27,885 nt of DNA from a virus: IMG/VR virus record IMGVR_UViG_3300025117_000936, positions 1 through 27,885 of that record. One strand, 5' to 3'. The position numbers and the translations under genes were made by a program. How positions within the stretch are numbered: position 1 is the first letter of the stretch; each line of letters starts with the position of its first letter. Below, in pieces: positions 12,917-21,792 of this stretch. The notes under the pieces were generated by a model. The model made no database searches. It was given only the letters and a program-made list of their open reading frames with translations, and was not told the origin of the DNA.

Positions 12917-15900
12917 TCACGGTTTGTACTGCGCGTTGTGGGTGGCGATTGCGACGCCGGCGACTTCGCCGGCCAGGAACATGCGATTGCCCAGGTCGAC
13001 TTTCACCACCTTCCGGGGCCCGACGAACTGCAGATCGCAGACCAGTTCCAGGTTCAGGTGATCGCCGCGCTGCACCAGCACCTTCTGGCCGAGCATCTGA
13101 GGGGTATGTTTCACACGCCCGTCCGGCAAATCCATGGGTGTCGATGCGCTCTGCACGATGCTGGCGCCCGACGTTGTCACCATGCGATAGCAGTCCTCGG
13201 CGCCGATCGTGATGGCGCGCACTGCATGCTCTTCGACTCGCGCGCCTGGCGTCCGCACGTCTATGCACGGGACCATGTCGCCGTGCTGCAGTTCGCGCAC
13301 CAGGCGGCCGTCAGGCAGGAAGGTGTCGAAGTCCACGCACCAGTCGCCGGGGTTCCCCGTGCCGGGTCCGCCGCCGGTACCGGTGCCGCTAGTGGGGATA
13401 GTGACGTTACCGATGATGATCGCGCCTTCGCCAGCCTGCTGGGCATTCAGGACGTTGGTCTGCGCGTAGTAGGTGCGGGTGCCACCATCAAGGAACGGAT
13501 CCAGCGTGAAGATGATGTAGGTCACGCCTTGGGTCAGACCCGTGACCGCGTTCGTGACCGCGTTGTAGGTGACCGACTCGCCACTTATGTTCGTCGTATG
13601 TGCGTTGACGGTGACTTGTCCGGAGCTATTGGCCGAAAGCGCTGTGGCGTTGCGAACGGACGCGATGCCGGCCACCAGCGACGCGCGGCTGTTGCGGGCG
13701 CCTGCAAGCATGATGCGACTGCCGCGCACGTTCAGGCCGATGCGACGCACGCCGCCATCCATGGCCAAGTCGACGTTGCCTGTGCGACCGTAGGTCGTGC
13801 CGTCCGTGATGACGTTCTGGTCCAGCGTGGTCTGACGGCGGATGTTGCACTGGCGGAATCGTGCGTGGTGCGTCGCCCAGGGCATTGCCACGTTCGCACC
13901 GGTGGTGTTGTTCCATTGCACACCAACGATGGGTCGAACGTAGGCGGTACCGGCGGGGATCTCCACAAGGTTTTCAGCCAGCCAGTAGCCCGCGTGGTTG
14001 ATCGCCTGCCGGCCCCCATAGCCGATGTCGGCGCCATCCTTGTTGTAGAAATTCAGGCCAACGTAGGTGAAGATGTCGATGCCGGCCGGCCGCGGCGTGC
14101 CGATGTCCACGACACCTTCCGATCGCACGATGAATTTCTCGCCAGGCTCCACGGCGAAGCGATCGCCGGTACGGACATAAACCTGGTTGGATCCTGGGCT
14201 GGCCACGCCGCCGGCGTCGCCGATGAACAGCTGCATCTGATTGCCAGACGCGAAGGCCTCGAGACCTACCTCAACACTGACGGTGTAGGCGCCGCCCACA
14301 CTGTCATTCATCCATCCATCCGCCACGAACTCGCCTTGGACGGGCTGATATGTCGCGATCGGATACTGGCCCTTGTTCTGGCCGAAGTTGCCGTTGGGAA
14401 CGAAGCTTTCGCCACTACCTACGGCACGCGGCTGGTCATCGTTGAAGGCCAAACGGATGTTGTCGAAAACCCAGAAGCCGGACGTGCAACCTGTGACGAT
14501 CAGGTTCGCGTTCGCCTTCACGGCGCCGTATGGCACCGTGATCTTTCCGGTGACGGTCCTCCAGTAGGCGTCCGCCTTCTGCCCAGTGGACGGGGCCGTG
14601 GACCAGGCGATGTTCTTTTCGCCGATGAACGTGCCGTCTTTGTTGTAGAAGACCAGGCCGATGGCGCCTTCGCCGTTGGCGATGTTCTGCCACCTGCCGA
14701 CACAGCCAATGACGGACAGCACTTGGCCGGGCCGCACCTGGATCGACTTGGCGTTGACGCACCGCGCATTCGGGATTCCGAAGCTCGCACTGAACACCAT
14801 CAGCTGCGAACCGCTCAGTGCAGCCGGGTTCGTCTCGGTGTACATGCCTCCGTCTTTGTTCCAGTACAGGTCGGCTTGTTCGAAGCTGGGGTTGAACACC
14901 AGGGAGTCGGTCGCCGATGCGAATTCATCAGCGTTCTTCGACCAGCCCGTACCGTTCCAGTAGAAGGTTTCCCGGTAGCTCGGGCGGTACCACATATCGC
15001 CGACGATGTAGGAGCCGCCGGCCGGCGCCGCATCCTGGACGAACAGGCGGATGCGCGCGTTCGCGGTGGTCTGCGCCGTGTTGGCCGCGCTCTGCGCCGC
15101 CGCTGCGTCGATTACCGCCTGTGGCAGGCGATTGTCTGGCGACTCCACCCAGGACGATCCGTTGCAGTACCACCAGCGGCCGTCATCGCTGTCCTGCCAG
15201 TAGTCGCCTAGCTTGGCGCCGGCGCCTCCGATCGCCGGCGCGTTCGGCTGGCGATAGATATCGATCTGCCCATCAGCAGTGGCCTGGGCGTTCTGCGCGG
15301 CGATAAGCGCCGCCAGGGAAATACCGTTGGCCGTGCCGCGGGCGTAGGTCGACGCCTGCACCAGGTTGCCGTCCATCGGCTCCACCATGATGCCGTCGAG
15401 GTCGATGCTGTCGCCCAGCGTCGTGGTGTCGAAATCGATGCGGAACATCATCGAAGGGGATGTGTATGACGTGGGATCCACCACGGCCACGGTGCGCCGC
15501 CATGTGCCATCGGCAACGCATGTCCAGCCTGCGCCGACATGCCCGCTCACACCATCCCACACGAACAGATCGTGTGCCTTGGCGAAACTCGCGGCGCTGG
15601 TCCTGTACCAGAATGAAAGCAGGTACTTCTTGCCCGGGGTACGGGGCACGTTCAAGCCGTTGCCCAGGTACAGATAGCCTTCGGTGGATCCCCCGCCGCT
15701 GCGGGTCAGCCGCCATGCGCCACCTGACCCGACCTTGGTATTCCCGGCGCCGGTGATGCGCGAAATCGTCAGGCCGAAGCTGTTGGTGACGGGCAAAACG
15801 CTGCTTTCCAGCGTGCTGTACTGGTCAGGCAGCAGGTTCACGCCGCTGCCGCCGACGTAGTTCAGCGGATCATCCGGCGACTGCGCGACCCAGGCCGACC

Positions 15901-16243
15901 AGGTGCCGACCAGGCCGCGCACCTTCACGCGCACACGCCAGTGCGTGCGCGCCGATTCGTTGCTGTTGTAGACCAGGTCCGTGCCGCTGTAGACCACCTT
16001 GGACGTGCCGGGGCTGCCGGCGACGTCGGGCGCGCGCTCCACTTCGTAGATGGCGCGCGGCTCGCTGCTGGCGTTCCAGCTTGCCTTCACACCGCCCAGC
16101 TGCGCCGTTACCGCGAAGCCACCAGGTGCGGCCGGTGGCGGCGCCTGGTAGGGGATCGGCATCCATGTGCCGCCCGGCGCGGTGGTGGGCGTCAGCGCAG
16201 GCAGGTCGCCGGCGCCGATCTCCAGCAGCAGGACCTTGCCCAT
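12917..16243 (-). CDS. Tail fibre/tip protein with fibronectin III-like domain and C-terminal Hint domain
   Basis: The protein has 1108 residues. After a short N-terminus and a Pro-rich linker, a fibronectin III-like domain covers about residues 38-125 (WNASSEPRAIYEVER, then THWRVRVKVRG). Two jelly-roll-like modules with the pattern of carbohydrate-binding domains follow, at about 170-290 and 430-590, separated by a WNG/W-type repeat stretch (GDYWQDSDDGRWWY, GDMWYRPSYRETFYWNGTGW) and an Ala/Gln/Thr-rich helix typical of phage fibre stalks. A third module lies near 600-790. The last 140 residues are a Hint-like domain (own entry). The start shares one base with the tape measure stop. It is the likely receptor-contact protein of the tail. 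Confidence 0.85.
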   Translation of the reverse strand: MGKVLLLEIGAGDLPALTPTTAPGGTWMPIPYQAPPPAAPGGFAVTAQLGGVKASWNASSEPRAIYEVERAPDVAGSPGTSKVVYSGTDLVYNSNESARTHWRVRVKVRGLVGTWSAWVAQSPDDPLNYVGGSGVNLLPDQYSTLESSVLPVTNSFGLTISRITGAGNTKVGSGGAWRLTRSGGGSTEGYLYLGNGLNVPRTPGKKYLLSFWYRTSAASFAKAHDLFVWDGVSGHVGAGWTCVADGTWRRTVAVVDPTSYTSPSMMFRIDFDTTTLGDSIDLDGIMVEPMDGNLVQASTYARGTANGISLAALIAAQNAQATADGQIDIYRQPNAPAIGGAGAKLGDYWQDSDDGRWWYCNGSSWVESPDNRLPQAVIDAAAAQSAANTAQTTANARIRLFVQDAAPAGGSYIVGDMWYRPSYRETFYWNGTGWSKNADEFASATDSLVFNPSFEQADLYWNKDGGMYTETNPAALSGSQLMVFSASFGIPNARCVNAKSIQVRPGQVLSVIGCVGRWQNIANGEGAIGLVFYNKDGTFIGEKNIAWSTAPSTGQKADAYWRTVTGKITVPYGAVKANANLIVTGCTSGFWVFDNIRLAFNDDQPRAVGSGESFVPNGNFGQNKGQYPIATYQPVQGEFVADGWMNDSVGGAYTVSVEVGLEAFASGNQMQLFIGDAGGVASPGSNQVYVRTGDRFAVEPGEKFIVRSEGVVDIGTPRPAGIDIFTYVGLNFYNKDGADIGYGGRQAINHAGYWLAENLVEIPAGTAYVRPIVGVQWNNTTGANVAMPWATHHARFRQCNIRRQTTLDQNVITDGTTYGRTGNVDLAMDGGVRRIGLNVRGSRIMLAGARNSRASLVAGIASVRNATALSANSSGQVTVNAHTTNISGESVTYNAVTNAVTGLTQGVTYIIFTLDPFLDGGTRTYYAQTNVLNAQQAGEGAIIIGNVTIPTSGTGTGGGPGTGNPGDWCVDFDTFLPDGRLVRELQHGDMVPCIDVRTPGARVEEHAVRAITIGAEDCYRMVTTSGASIVQSASTPMDLPDGRVKHTPQMLGQKVLVQRGDHLNLELVCDLQFVGPRKVVKVDLGNRMFLAGEVAGVAIATHNAQYKP
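12920..13339 (-). other. Hint (intein/Hedgehog-type autoprocessing) domain of the tail fibre
   Basis: Residues 969-1108 of the fibre follow a Gly/Thr/Pro-rich linker. They begin with Cys969 (DWCVDFDTFLPDG), then a Gly-Asp (LQHGDMV) as in Hint block A. A strand (TTSGASIVQSASTP) aligns with block B, where the usual His is replaced. LGQKVLVQRGD and MFLAGEVAGVAI follow, and the domain ends in THN (1101-1103), the terminal His-Asn of inteins. Only AQYKP follows, so no extein lies downstream and splicing is not possible. Cleavage at Cys969, as in Hedgehog-type proteins, is. Whether it is active is unknown, because block B lacks its His. Confidence 0.7.
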
Positions 16244-19200
16244 CAGCGCAGCATCTCCAGCAGGCCCAATTCGTTGCGCGTCAGCCCGCCGCCCAGGCGA
16301 TCGCGGATGTCGCGCAGCAGGTCGTTGGTGACCGTGTTGGTGCCACCGTTGCCCGCGTTCGGGTTCCCTGTGGTGTTGGACACAGGCGCGTTGCCACCAG
16401 TCGGCGGCGCCGGTGCCACGGGGTTGTAAAGCAGGGCGAACAGCGCGGCAGCGATGCCGTCAGGAAGGGCGCGCAGTTCGTCCGCCAGGTCGCCCATGGT
16501 GGTGCCGTCGTCCATGTCCAGTTCGGGCACGCCCATGCCTTCGATCAGGCCGGTGACCTGGCTGTAGAGCGCGTTGTAGTCGGCGCCACTCGCGTACAGG
16601 TTGCGGCCCAGGCCCAGCGCGGTCTGCGACAGGGACGACACCTTGGACATATCGCCGGCGGCGGCCGCGGCCTGCAGCTGCTGCATCGCCTCCTGCAGCT
16701 TTTCGGCGTCGGTCATCGGGGAGTACTGGCTCAGCGACAGGTCGCCCAGCAGGCTGTTGCGCTCTTCCTCCATCTGCCGCTGCAGGCCGGCCATGTTCAT
16801 CGCGCGCAGCTGTTCGATCTTGGCCAGGTCTTCGGCACGGGCGCCCGACAGGCCCAGAGCCCGGGCGTAGTCGTTGGCCGCCTTGATCTGATCGCGGTAG
16901 GTCACTTCGATGTCCAACGCAGCGCGCTGCCAGTTGTTCAAGCCGGACGTGCGCAGTTCGGTTTCGACGCCCGACATCAGCCCGGCGTAGTTGCCCAGAA
17001 GCGTGGTGACGCGCTCGATCTCGCTGCCCAGGCTGGTGCCGTTCTCCGCGGCCAGCTTCTTGAAGTACTCCACCGCGCGGGCCACGTTCTCCATTTCCCA
17101 GCCCCGCAGGGAACGGCCCAATTCCTCAGCGCTGCCGGTCACCAGCGTGATGGCCGCAGACAGCGCGGTCATGATGTCGCTGGCCTTGTTTTCGTTGTCC
17201 AACAGCCTGCCGAAGCCCAGGGCGCGCACCGAAGACGCGGATAGGCTTTCCACCATCTTGGCGATCTCGGCTTCGATCTGCTGCTGAGCCTTCTCCGGAT
17301 CCGCGTCCAGCTTGATCTTGCCGATGTTCACGCGCACGCCGGCCAGCTGCTTGCTGATGTCTACACCCAGCTGCTTGGCAACCGACAGCGCGCCACCCTT
17401 CACCGCGCGCACGGCACCGTCGAAGGCGCGATCCACTTCGTTGTCCAGTCCGGCGTATTCGGTCCAGTACTTCGAAGAGCGGAACAGTCCGCCCTTTTGC
17501 TTGATATCCGCGTAGGCCTGGCCTTCGAAGCCGTCGAAGCCGTAGCTGCCGGTGATCCCTTGGGCCTGGATCTGCGGCTTCTTCCGGCCGAACAGCTTGG
17601 CGTGAATGGACGAACCCGAAAGGATGGACGAAATCTTGTCGCTGAAGCCCAGGCTGCGGAACAGCTTATCCGCGTTGCCGACGGCGCCCAGCGTGGCCAC
17701 CTTGCCCGCCCAGCTTTCGCCGTTGTTGATATCCCAGCCCTGATCGAACAGTTCCGCGTTCTTCATCATGCCGGCGATGATCCAGCCGATGATCGGGATG
17801 GCCGACGCCATGCCGCTGGCGCCGCCGGCGGCCGCACCGCTGGCTCCGCTGACGCCCGTGGAAGCGTTCGCCATACCGACCAGGCCGCCCCAAGTTCCGC
17901 CCGCCGTGCTGGCGGCGCTGGCAGCGCCGGATCCGCCGAACAGGCTGCCGATGGCCGACATCCAGTTGCCGCCACCTTGGGCGCTGCCACCACCGAACAG
18001 GCTGCCGATGTTCGACATCCAGTTGCCTTGTCCGCCGGCGGAAAAACCGTTGCCGCCGAACATGCCCATGATCGACTGCAGCATGTTGCCGCCGCCCTGG
18101 TTACCGCCGCCGAACATGCCCATGATCGACTGCAGGAAGCCACCGCTGCCGCTGTTCCCGTTGGCGAAGGCCTGCGAGACCTGCGCCTGGATGGGGATCA
18201 CGATCTTCTGCTGCAGGAAGGTGCGGACCAGGTCACCCACCAGCTGCTTGGCGATGTTCTTCAGCGACGCGCCCAGCGACTTGAAGTCGCGCATGCCGGA
18301 CATGATGAAGTCGGTGAAGGCATCAGCCACCGATTCGATCGACCGCAGCCACGCGTTGCGGTATTCGTCGGAAATGTCCTTCTGCAGCTCCAGCCAGTTG
18401 CGCGCGTCGACCGCCGAGCCGTAGAGCTCGCGCAGCTGGGCGCGCTCCTGTTCGGTCAGGTCGATGGTGTCGCGCAGGCCCTGGGCGTGGAGCTCCCGGG
18501 CCCGGGTCTCGGCTTTCAGCATGCCTTCGGCGATCGCGCGTTCGCGCGCGCTCAGGCCCACGGCGCGCGTCTCGCGCTGGTATTCCTCGACCAGGGAACC
18601 CACCACGTCCACGTTGCGATCGATGGTCGCCTGCTCGCGCTGCGCCATCTCCAGGCGCCGTTCGTGCGCCACCTTCGCTTCCTCGCGCGCCGCCTGCAGC
18701 TGCCGCTGGGCGTCTGCGTCTAGGCGGTGGTGCTTGATCAGATCCGCCTGGACCTTGTCGATGCGCTCCAGGGCGGCGGCGTATTCGTTGGCCGCCTTCT
18801 GGACCGGGCCGGCATAGACCGCCTGCTGGTCGCGCACCAGGTCATTCAGGGCGCGTGTGGCCTGCGCGGCCGCGGCGTCGTCGCGGGTCTTCTCGCGCGT
18901 CGTCCTGGCCGCGTCGCGCACCGCGCCGGTCTCCTGCTTGCGGGCTTCGGCGGCCGCTTCGCGCGCCTTGGCCAGCTGTTTCATCACTTCGATCTCGGCC
19001 TGCATCGCGCGGCCGATCTCGGCCAGCTGCTGCTGGTCGAACGGCTTGCCGGTGGCGGCCTGGTTGGTGATCTGATAGCCGACGCGGCGGCGGATGGCGG
19101 CTTCCTCGCCGCCCTGCACGCCGGCCAGCTGGATGTAGGCGTTCTGGATGTTCTTCGTAGCCTGGTCGACCAGCTTGGCCGATTCGGCCGCAGACGCGCC

Positions 19201-20961
19201 GACTTCGCGGATGCTGCTGGCGGCCACGCGCGCGGCGACTTCGGCGCCGTAGAACCGTTCGATGATCGACTGCCACTGCGGGATCGCGTCGACCAGCAGG
19301 ATGCGGCCTTCGCTCAGCTGCTGGGACACCCCCGTCAGTTCGGCGCGCAGTTCCGGGGATGCGGCCGTAAGGTCGGCGCTGGCCAGCACCAGCCCGGTGA
19401 CGTTCTTCGCGGCCAGGTCACTGCCCAGCTGCAGTTCGGTCAGCTGGCGGTTGTAGCTCTCGATCGCGGACGCGTTGCGTGCCACTTCCGCGGCGATGGA
19501 CGGATCCGCGAAGCCGAAGCGCGCAACGGAACGCATGCTGCGGTCTGACAGGTCCTGCTGCGCGTCGGCGAGCTCGGCCAGCTTGGCTTTGATTCCATCG
19601 ATCGCTTCGCCCACCTTGGCTTCCGACAGCGACAGGGCCGCATCGATGGACGGGGCGCGGTTGAACTCCTCGAGGGACCGGCGCGCCTCGCTGAAGCCCT
19701 GGCGCAGCGCATCCGTGGCAGCCTTTGCGGCGTCCTCGCTCTGCCACAGCCAGGCCACCAGCAGCGTCACCGCCGACACCAGCAGCAGGATGGGGTTGGC
19801 GGACAGGAAGGTGAGGGCGGCGGCCAGGCCACGCGATGCGATCGCAGCAGCGGTCTGCGCGACGGTCAGGCGGGTTGTGGCGCCCTGCAGGCCCACGACG
19901 CTGATCATGGCCGTGTTCACAACGGTGCTTTGCGCGATCCAAAGCGCCTGCAGGAACTTCAGCCCCGCCTGCAGCTTGCCGCCCACGTAGAAGACGGCGG
20001 CGACGGCGGCGAACTTCACCACCAGGCCGATGACCGTGCCCAGGTTTTCAGCCAGGGTGCCCAGGGAGACGGCGATCAGGCGCGACGCGCCGGCGGCCTG
20101 GTCGGCTTCGCCCACGTACACCATCAGGTTGTTGCGCAGCACCTGCCAGGCGCGGCTGATCGTCAGCGGGACCTGGGAAGCTTCGTCGGCGATGCGGCGG
20201 GCGTTGTCGCCGGTCCACGCGCGCAGCAGCACGTCGGTGGTCAGGGCGCCTTCCTCGGCCAGCTTCTTCAGTTCGCCACGTGGCACGCCGATGGACTCGG
20301 CCAGTGCCTTCATCAGCCGCGGCGCGGCTTCGTTCACGGCGTTGAACTCTTCGCCCCGCAGCGCGCCGGCGCCCAACGCCTGGGACAGCTGCAGGACCGC
20401 GCTGGCGCTCTCCGCGGTGGTCGCACGGGACACCAGCAGGCCCTGGTTGATGGTGCGGGTCAGTTCCGCCACCTTGGCCTGGCTGACGCCGTAGCGCTCC
20501 AGGGCCGCATAGCCGCGGTTGTACAACGTCACCGTGGCGTCCAGGTTCTGGTAGGTCTGGTTGGAGATCTGCAGCAGCTGCTGGCCGACACGGCGCTGTT
20601 CGTCCAGGCCCTGCGTGACCTGGCTGATCTTGCCGCGGATGTCGGTGTAGGTATCGGCCATGCGGCCGAGCTCACGCACCGAAAGGGTGATGCCCAGGCC
20701 GGCCAGGGTGGCGCGCAGGCCACCCATGGACCGGTCCATGCCTTCGGTTTCGCGTTTCGCCCGGCCCGCGGCGCGGGCGTATTCGTCGACGTCACCGCCG
20801 GCCTTGCGCGTGCGCTGGCCCGTCTCTGTCGCCTGCTTTCCCGTGCGGTCCAGCGCGTCGCCGAACTTGCGGACGTTGCCGGCGCCCGTGGTCAGCGTAC
20901 CGGTCAGGCCCGTGCCGTCCGCCTTCAGGACGATGGTCAGGGTTTCGGTCGCGTTGGCCAC
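16243..20961 (-). CDS. Tail tape measure protein
   Basis: This 1572-residue protein is the largest of the window, directly downstream of the tail assembly chaperones as in lambda-type phages. Residues about 80-290 match the tape-measure N-terminal domain (the segment GEEFNAVNEAAPRLMKALAESIGVPRGELKKLAEEGALTTDVL). Two hydrophobic segments lie at about 308-330 and 381-406. Much of 430-900 is helical coiled coil. A Gly-rich block with four near-identical hydrophobic repeats occupies 938-1009. Its length suggests a tail of roughly 230 nm at the usual 0.15 nm per residue. The start lies 3 bases after the GT product stop. It acts as a ruler and probably helps DNA passage into the cell. Confidence 0.93.
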   Translation of the reverse strand: MANATETLTIVLKADGTGLTGTLTTGAGNVRKFGDALDRTGKQATETGQRTRKAGGDVDEYARAAGRAKRETEGMDRSMGGLRATLAGLGITLSVRELGRMADTYTDIRGKISQVTQGLDEQRRVGQQLLQISNQTYQNLDATVTLYNRGYAALERYGVSQAKVAELTRTINQGLLVSRATTAESASAVLQLSQALGAGALRGEEFNAVNEAAPRLMKALAESIGVPRGELKKLAEEGALTTDVLLRAWTGDNARRIADEASQVPLTISRAWQVLRNNLMVYVGEADQAAGASRLIAVSLGTLAENLGTVIGLVVKFAAVAAVFYVGGKLQAGLKFLQALWIAQSTVVNTAMISVVGLQGATTRLTVAQTAAAIASRGLAAALTFLSANPILLLVSAVTLLVAWLWQSEDAAKAATDALRQGFSEARRSLEEFNRAPSIDAALSLSEAKVGEAIDGIKAKLAELADAQQDLSDRSMRSVARFGFADPSIAAEVARNASAIESYNRQLTELQLGSDLAAKNVTGLVLASADLTAASPELRAELTGVSQQLSEGRILLVDAIPQWQSIIERFYGAEVAARVAASSIREVGASAAESAKLVDQATKNIQNAYIQLAGVQGGEEAAIRRRVGYQITNQAATGKPFDQQQLAEIGRAMQAEIEVMKQLAKAREAAAEARKQETGAVRDAARTTREKTRDDAAAAQATRALNDLVRDQQAVYAGPVQKAANEYAAALERIDKVQADLIKHHRLDADAQRQLQAAREEAKVAHERRLEMAQREQATIDRNVDVVGSLVEEYQRETRAVGLSARERAIAEGMLKAETRARELHAQGLRDTIDLTEQERAQLRELYGSAVDARNWLELQKDISDEYRNAWLRSIESVADAFTDFIMSGMRDFKSLGASLKNIAKQLVGDLVRTFLQQKIVIPIQAQVSQAFANGNSGSGGFLQSIMGMFGGGNQGGGNMLQSIMGMFGGNGFSAGGQGNWMSNIGSLFGGGSAQGGGNWMSAIGSLFGGSGAASAASTAGGTWGGLVGMANASTGVSGASGAAAGGASGMASAIPIIGWIIAGMMKNAELFDQGWDINNGESWAGKVATLGAVGNADKLFRSLGFSDKISSILSGSSIHAKLFGRKKPQIQAQGITGSYGFDGFEGQAYADIKQKGGLFRSSKYWTEYAGLDNEVDRAFDGAVRAVKGGALSVAKQLGVDISKQLAGVRVNIGKIKLDADPEKAQQQIEAEIAKMVESLSASSVRALGFGRLLDNENKASDIMTALSAAITLVTGSAEELGRSLRGWEMENVARAVEYFKKLAAENGTSLGSEIERVTTLLGNYAGLMSGVETELRTSGLNNWQRAALDIEVTYRDQIKAANDYARALGLSGARAEDLAKIEQLRAMNMAGLQRQMEEERNSLLGDLSLSQYSPMTDAEKLQEAMQQLQAAAAAGDMSKVSSLSQTALGLGRNLYASGADYNALYSQVTGLIEGMGVPELDMDDGTTMGDLADELRALPDGIAAALFALLYNPVAPAPPTGGNAPVSNTTGNPNAGNGGTNTVTNDLLRDIRDRLGGGLTRNELGLLEMLR
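17935..18150 (-). repeat. Tandem hydrophobic Gly-rich repeats in the tape measure
   Basis: Two exact 30-base copies (18052-18081 and 18106-18135) encode LQSIMGMFGG, and two further, diverged copies around 17940 and 17995 encode MSxIGSLFGG. Each 10-residue hydrophobic core is separated from the next by 8-12 Gly, Asn and Gln residues. They lie at residues 938-1009 of the tape measure. Confidence 0.85.
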
Positions 20962-20964
20962 GGG

Positions 20965-21707
20965 CTACTCCATTCGGCGGTTAAAGACGGGTGCGGCGAC
21001 TTCCTCCATGACGCGGACGCCCCAAAGCACGTCCGGACGCAGCTTCATGTCGATGCCCAGCAGGTCGCACACGCTGGCGATCTCCGCGGCATCGATGCCT
21101 TCGTAGATCCGCACCGCGCCGGCGGCGCCCGCGACCATCTGCGTGCGCCATCGGCAGTGGGTAAAGACGCTGTAGGCGGGAACGTTCTCCTTCCACAGCG
21201 TCACCACACGTTCGCCGTCGTTGCCGTTGACCTGGTCGGCCAGGTCGCGCGCGTCATCGATCGCGTCCTGGCTTACACCCATCTCCGCCAGTTCGTCGGC
21301 GAACTCGTCATCGCTGCCTTCGTCAGGCAGCGCGTCTAGCCACGCGAGCGCTGCCGACGCGAGGTTTTCTCGTCGTAGCGCTCGGGACGAAAAGCCTTTA
21401 AAAAAGCGACCGCCCCCGCCGCCACGCACTCGGGCGACTTCTTCACCCATGCCAGCTGTTCGGCAGCATCCAGTTCCTGGTTACCGCCCTTGCCGATGCC
21501 GCGGACGCTCTCCAGGTACTTGTCCAGCAGTTCGCCGTTGCTGTAGTCGTTTTCCGGATCCAGCAGATCCGTCAGTTCGTCCTGCGTGGGACGCTTGAAC
21601 TTGCCGAAGAAGGAACCCTGCACCTTCGTGCCGCGGGTCGTGCCGAAAGACACCAGCACTTCGATTTCCACGCTCTCTTCGTACTGCTCGATGTTGATGC
21701 CGCCCAT
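20965..21707 (-). CDS. Tail assembly chaperone GT (frameshift product)
   Basis: A -1 shift at 21399-21405 joins the first 103 codons of the chaperone gene to the frame that continues to 20965, giving 247 residues. The downstream frame has no start of its own in the region shared with the upstream gene. Its visible protein continues FKGFSSRALRRENLASAALAWLDALP..., ending MEEVAAPVFNRRME. Lambda-type gpG/gpGT chaperones bind the tape measure and recruit tail tube subunits. Position, length and overlap fit exactly: tail tube, then G and GT, then tape measure. Confidence 0.85.
21336..21707 (-). CDS. Tail assembly chaperone G (unshifted product)
   Basis: This 123-residue protein is the normal reading of the first chaperone frame, ending in TAG at 21336. 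It starts at 21707 with AAGGAG about 9 bases upstream. The N-terminus has mixed strands (EIEVLVSFGTTRGTKVQGSFFGKFKRP) and the C-terminus is helical. It would be made in large excess over GT. Confidence 0.85.
   Translation of the reverse strand: MGGINIEQYEESVEIEVLVSFGTTRGTKVQGSFFGKFKRPTQDELTDLLDPENDYSNGELLDKYLESVRGIGKGGNQELDAAEQLAWVKKSPECVAAGAVAFLKAFRPERYDEKTSRRQRSRG
21399..21405 (-). promoter_or_regulatory. Programmed -1 ribosomal frameshift slippery site
   Basis: In the frame of the first chaperone the sequence reads GCT TTT TTA AAG. T TTT TTA is an X XXY YYZ heptamer. A -1 slip continues AAA GGC TTT, which is the frame of the longer product. Both frames are open through the 115-base overlap. 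Confidence 0.88.
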
Positions 21708-21792
21708 CTGCTTCGTCTCCTTGCCGTTGGCGCTGTGGCCTTGGCGTTGGCGTTAGAGCGGCCGACCGCGGGCAGCGGCCGGCCGCGGGGGA

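Noticed and set aside
12938-15211. Long plus-strand ORF opposite the tail fibre gene
   Set aside because: It is a 757-codon shadow of the fibre gene caused by high GC. The protein has no domains and its sense-strand counterpart is clearly coding.
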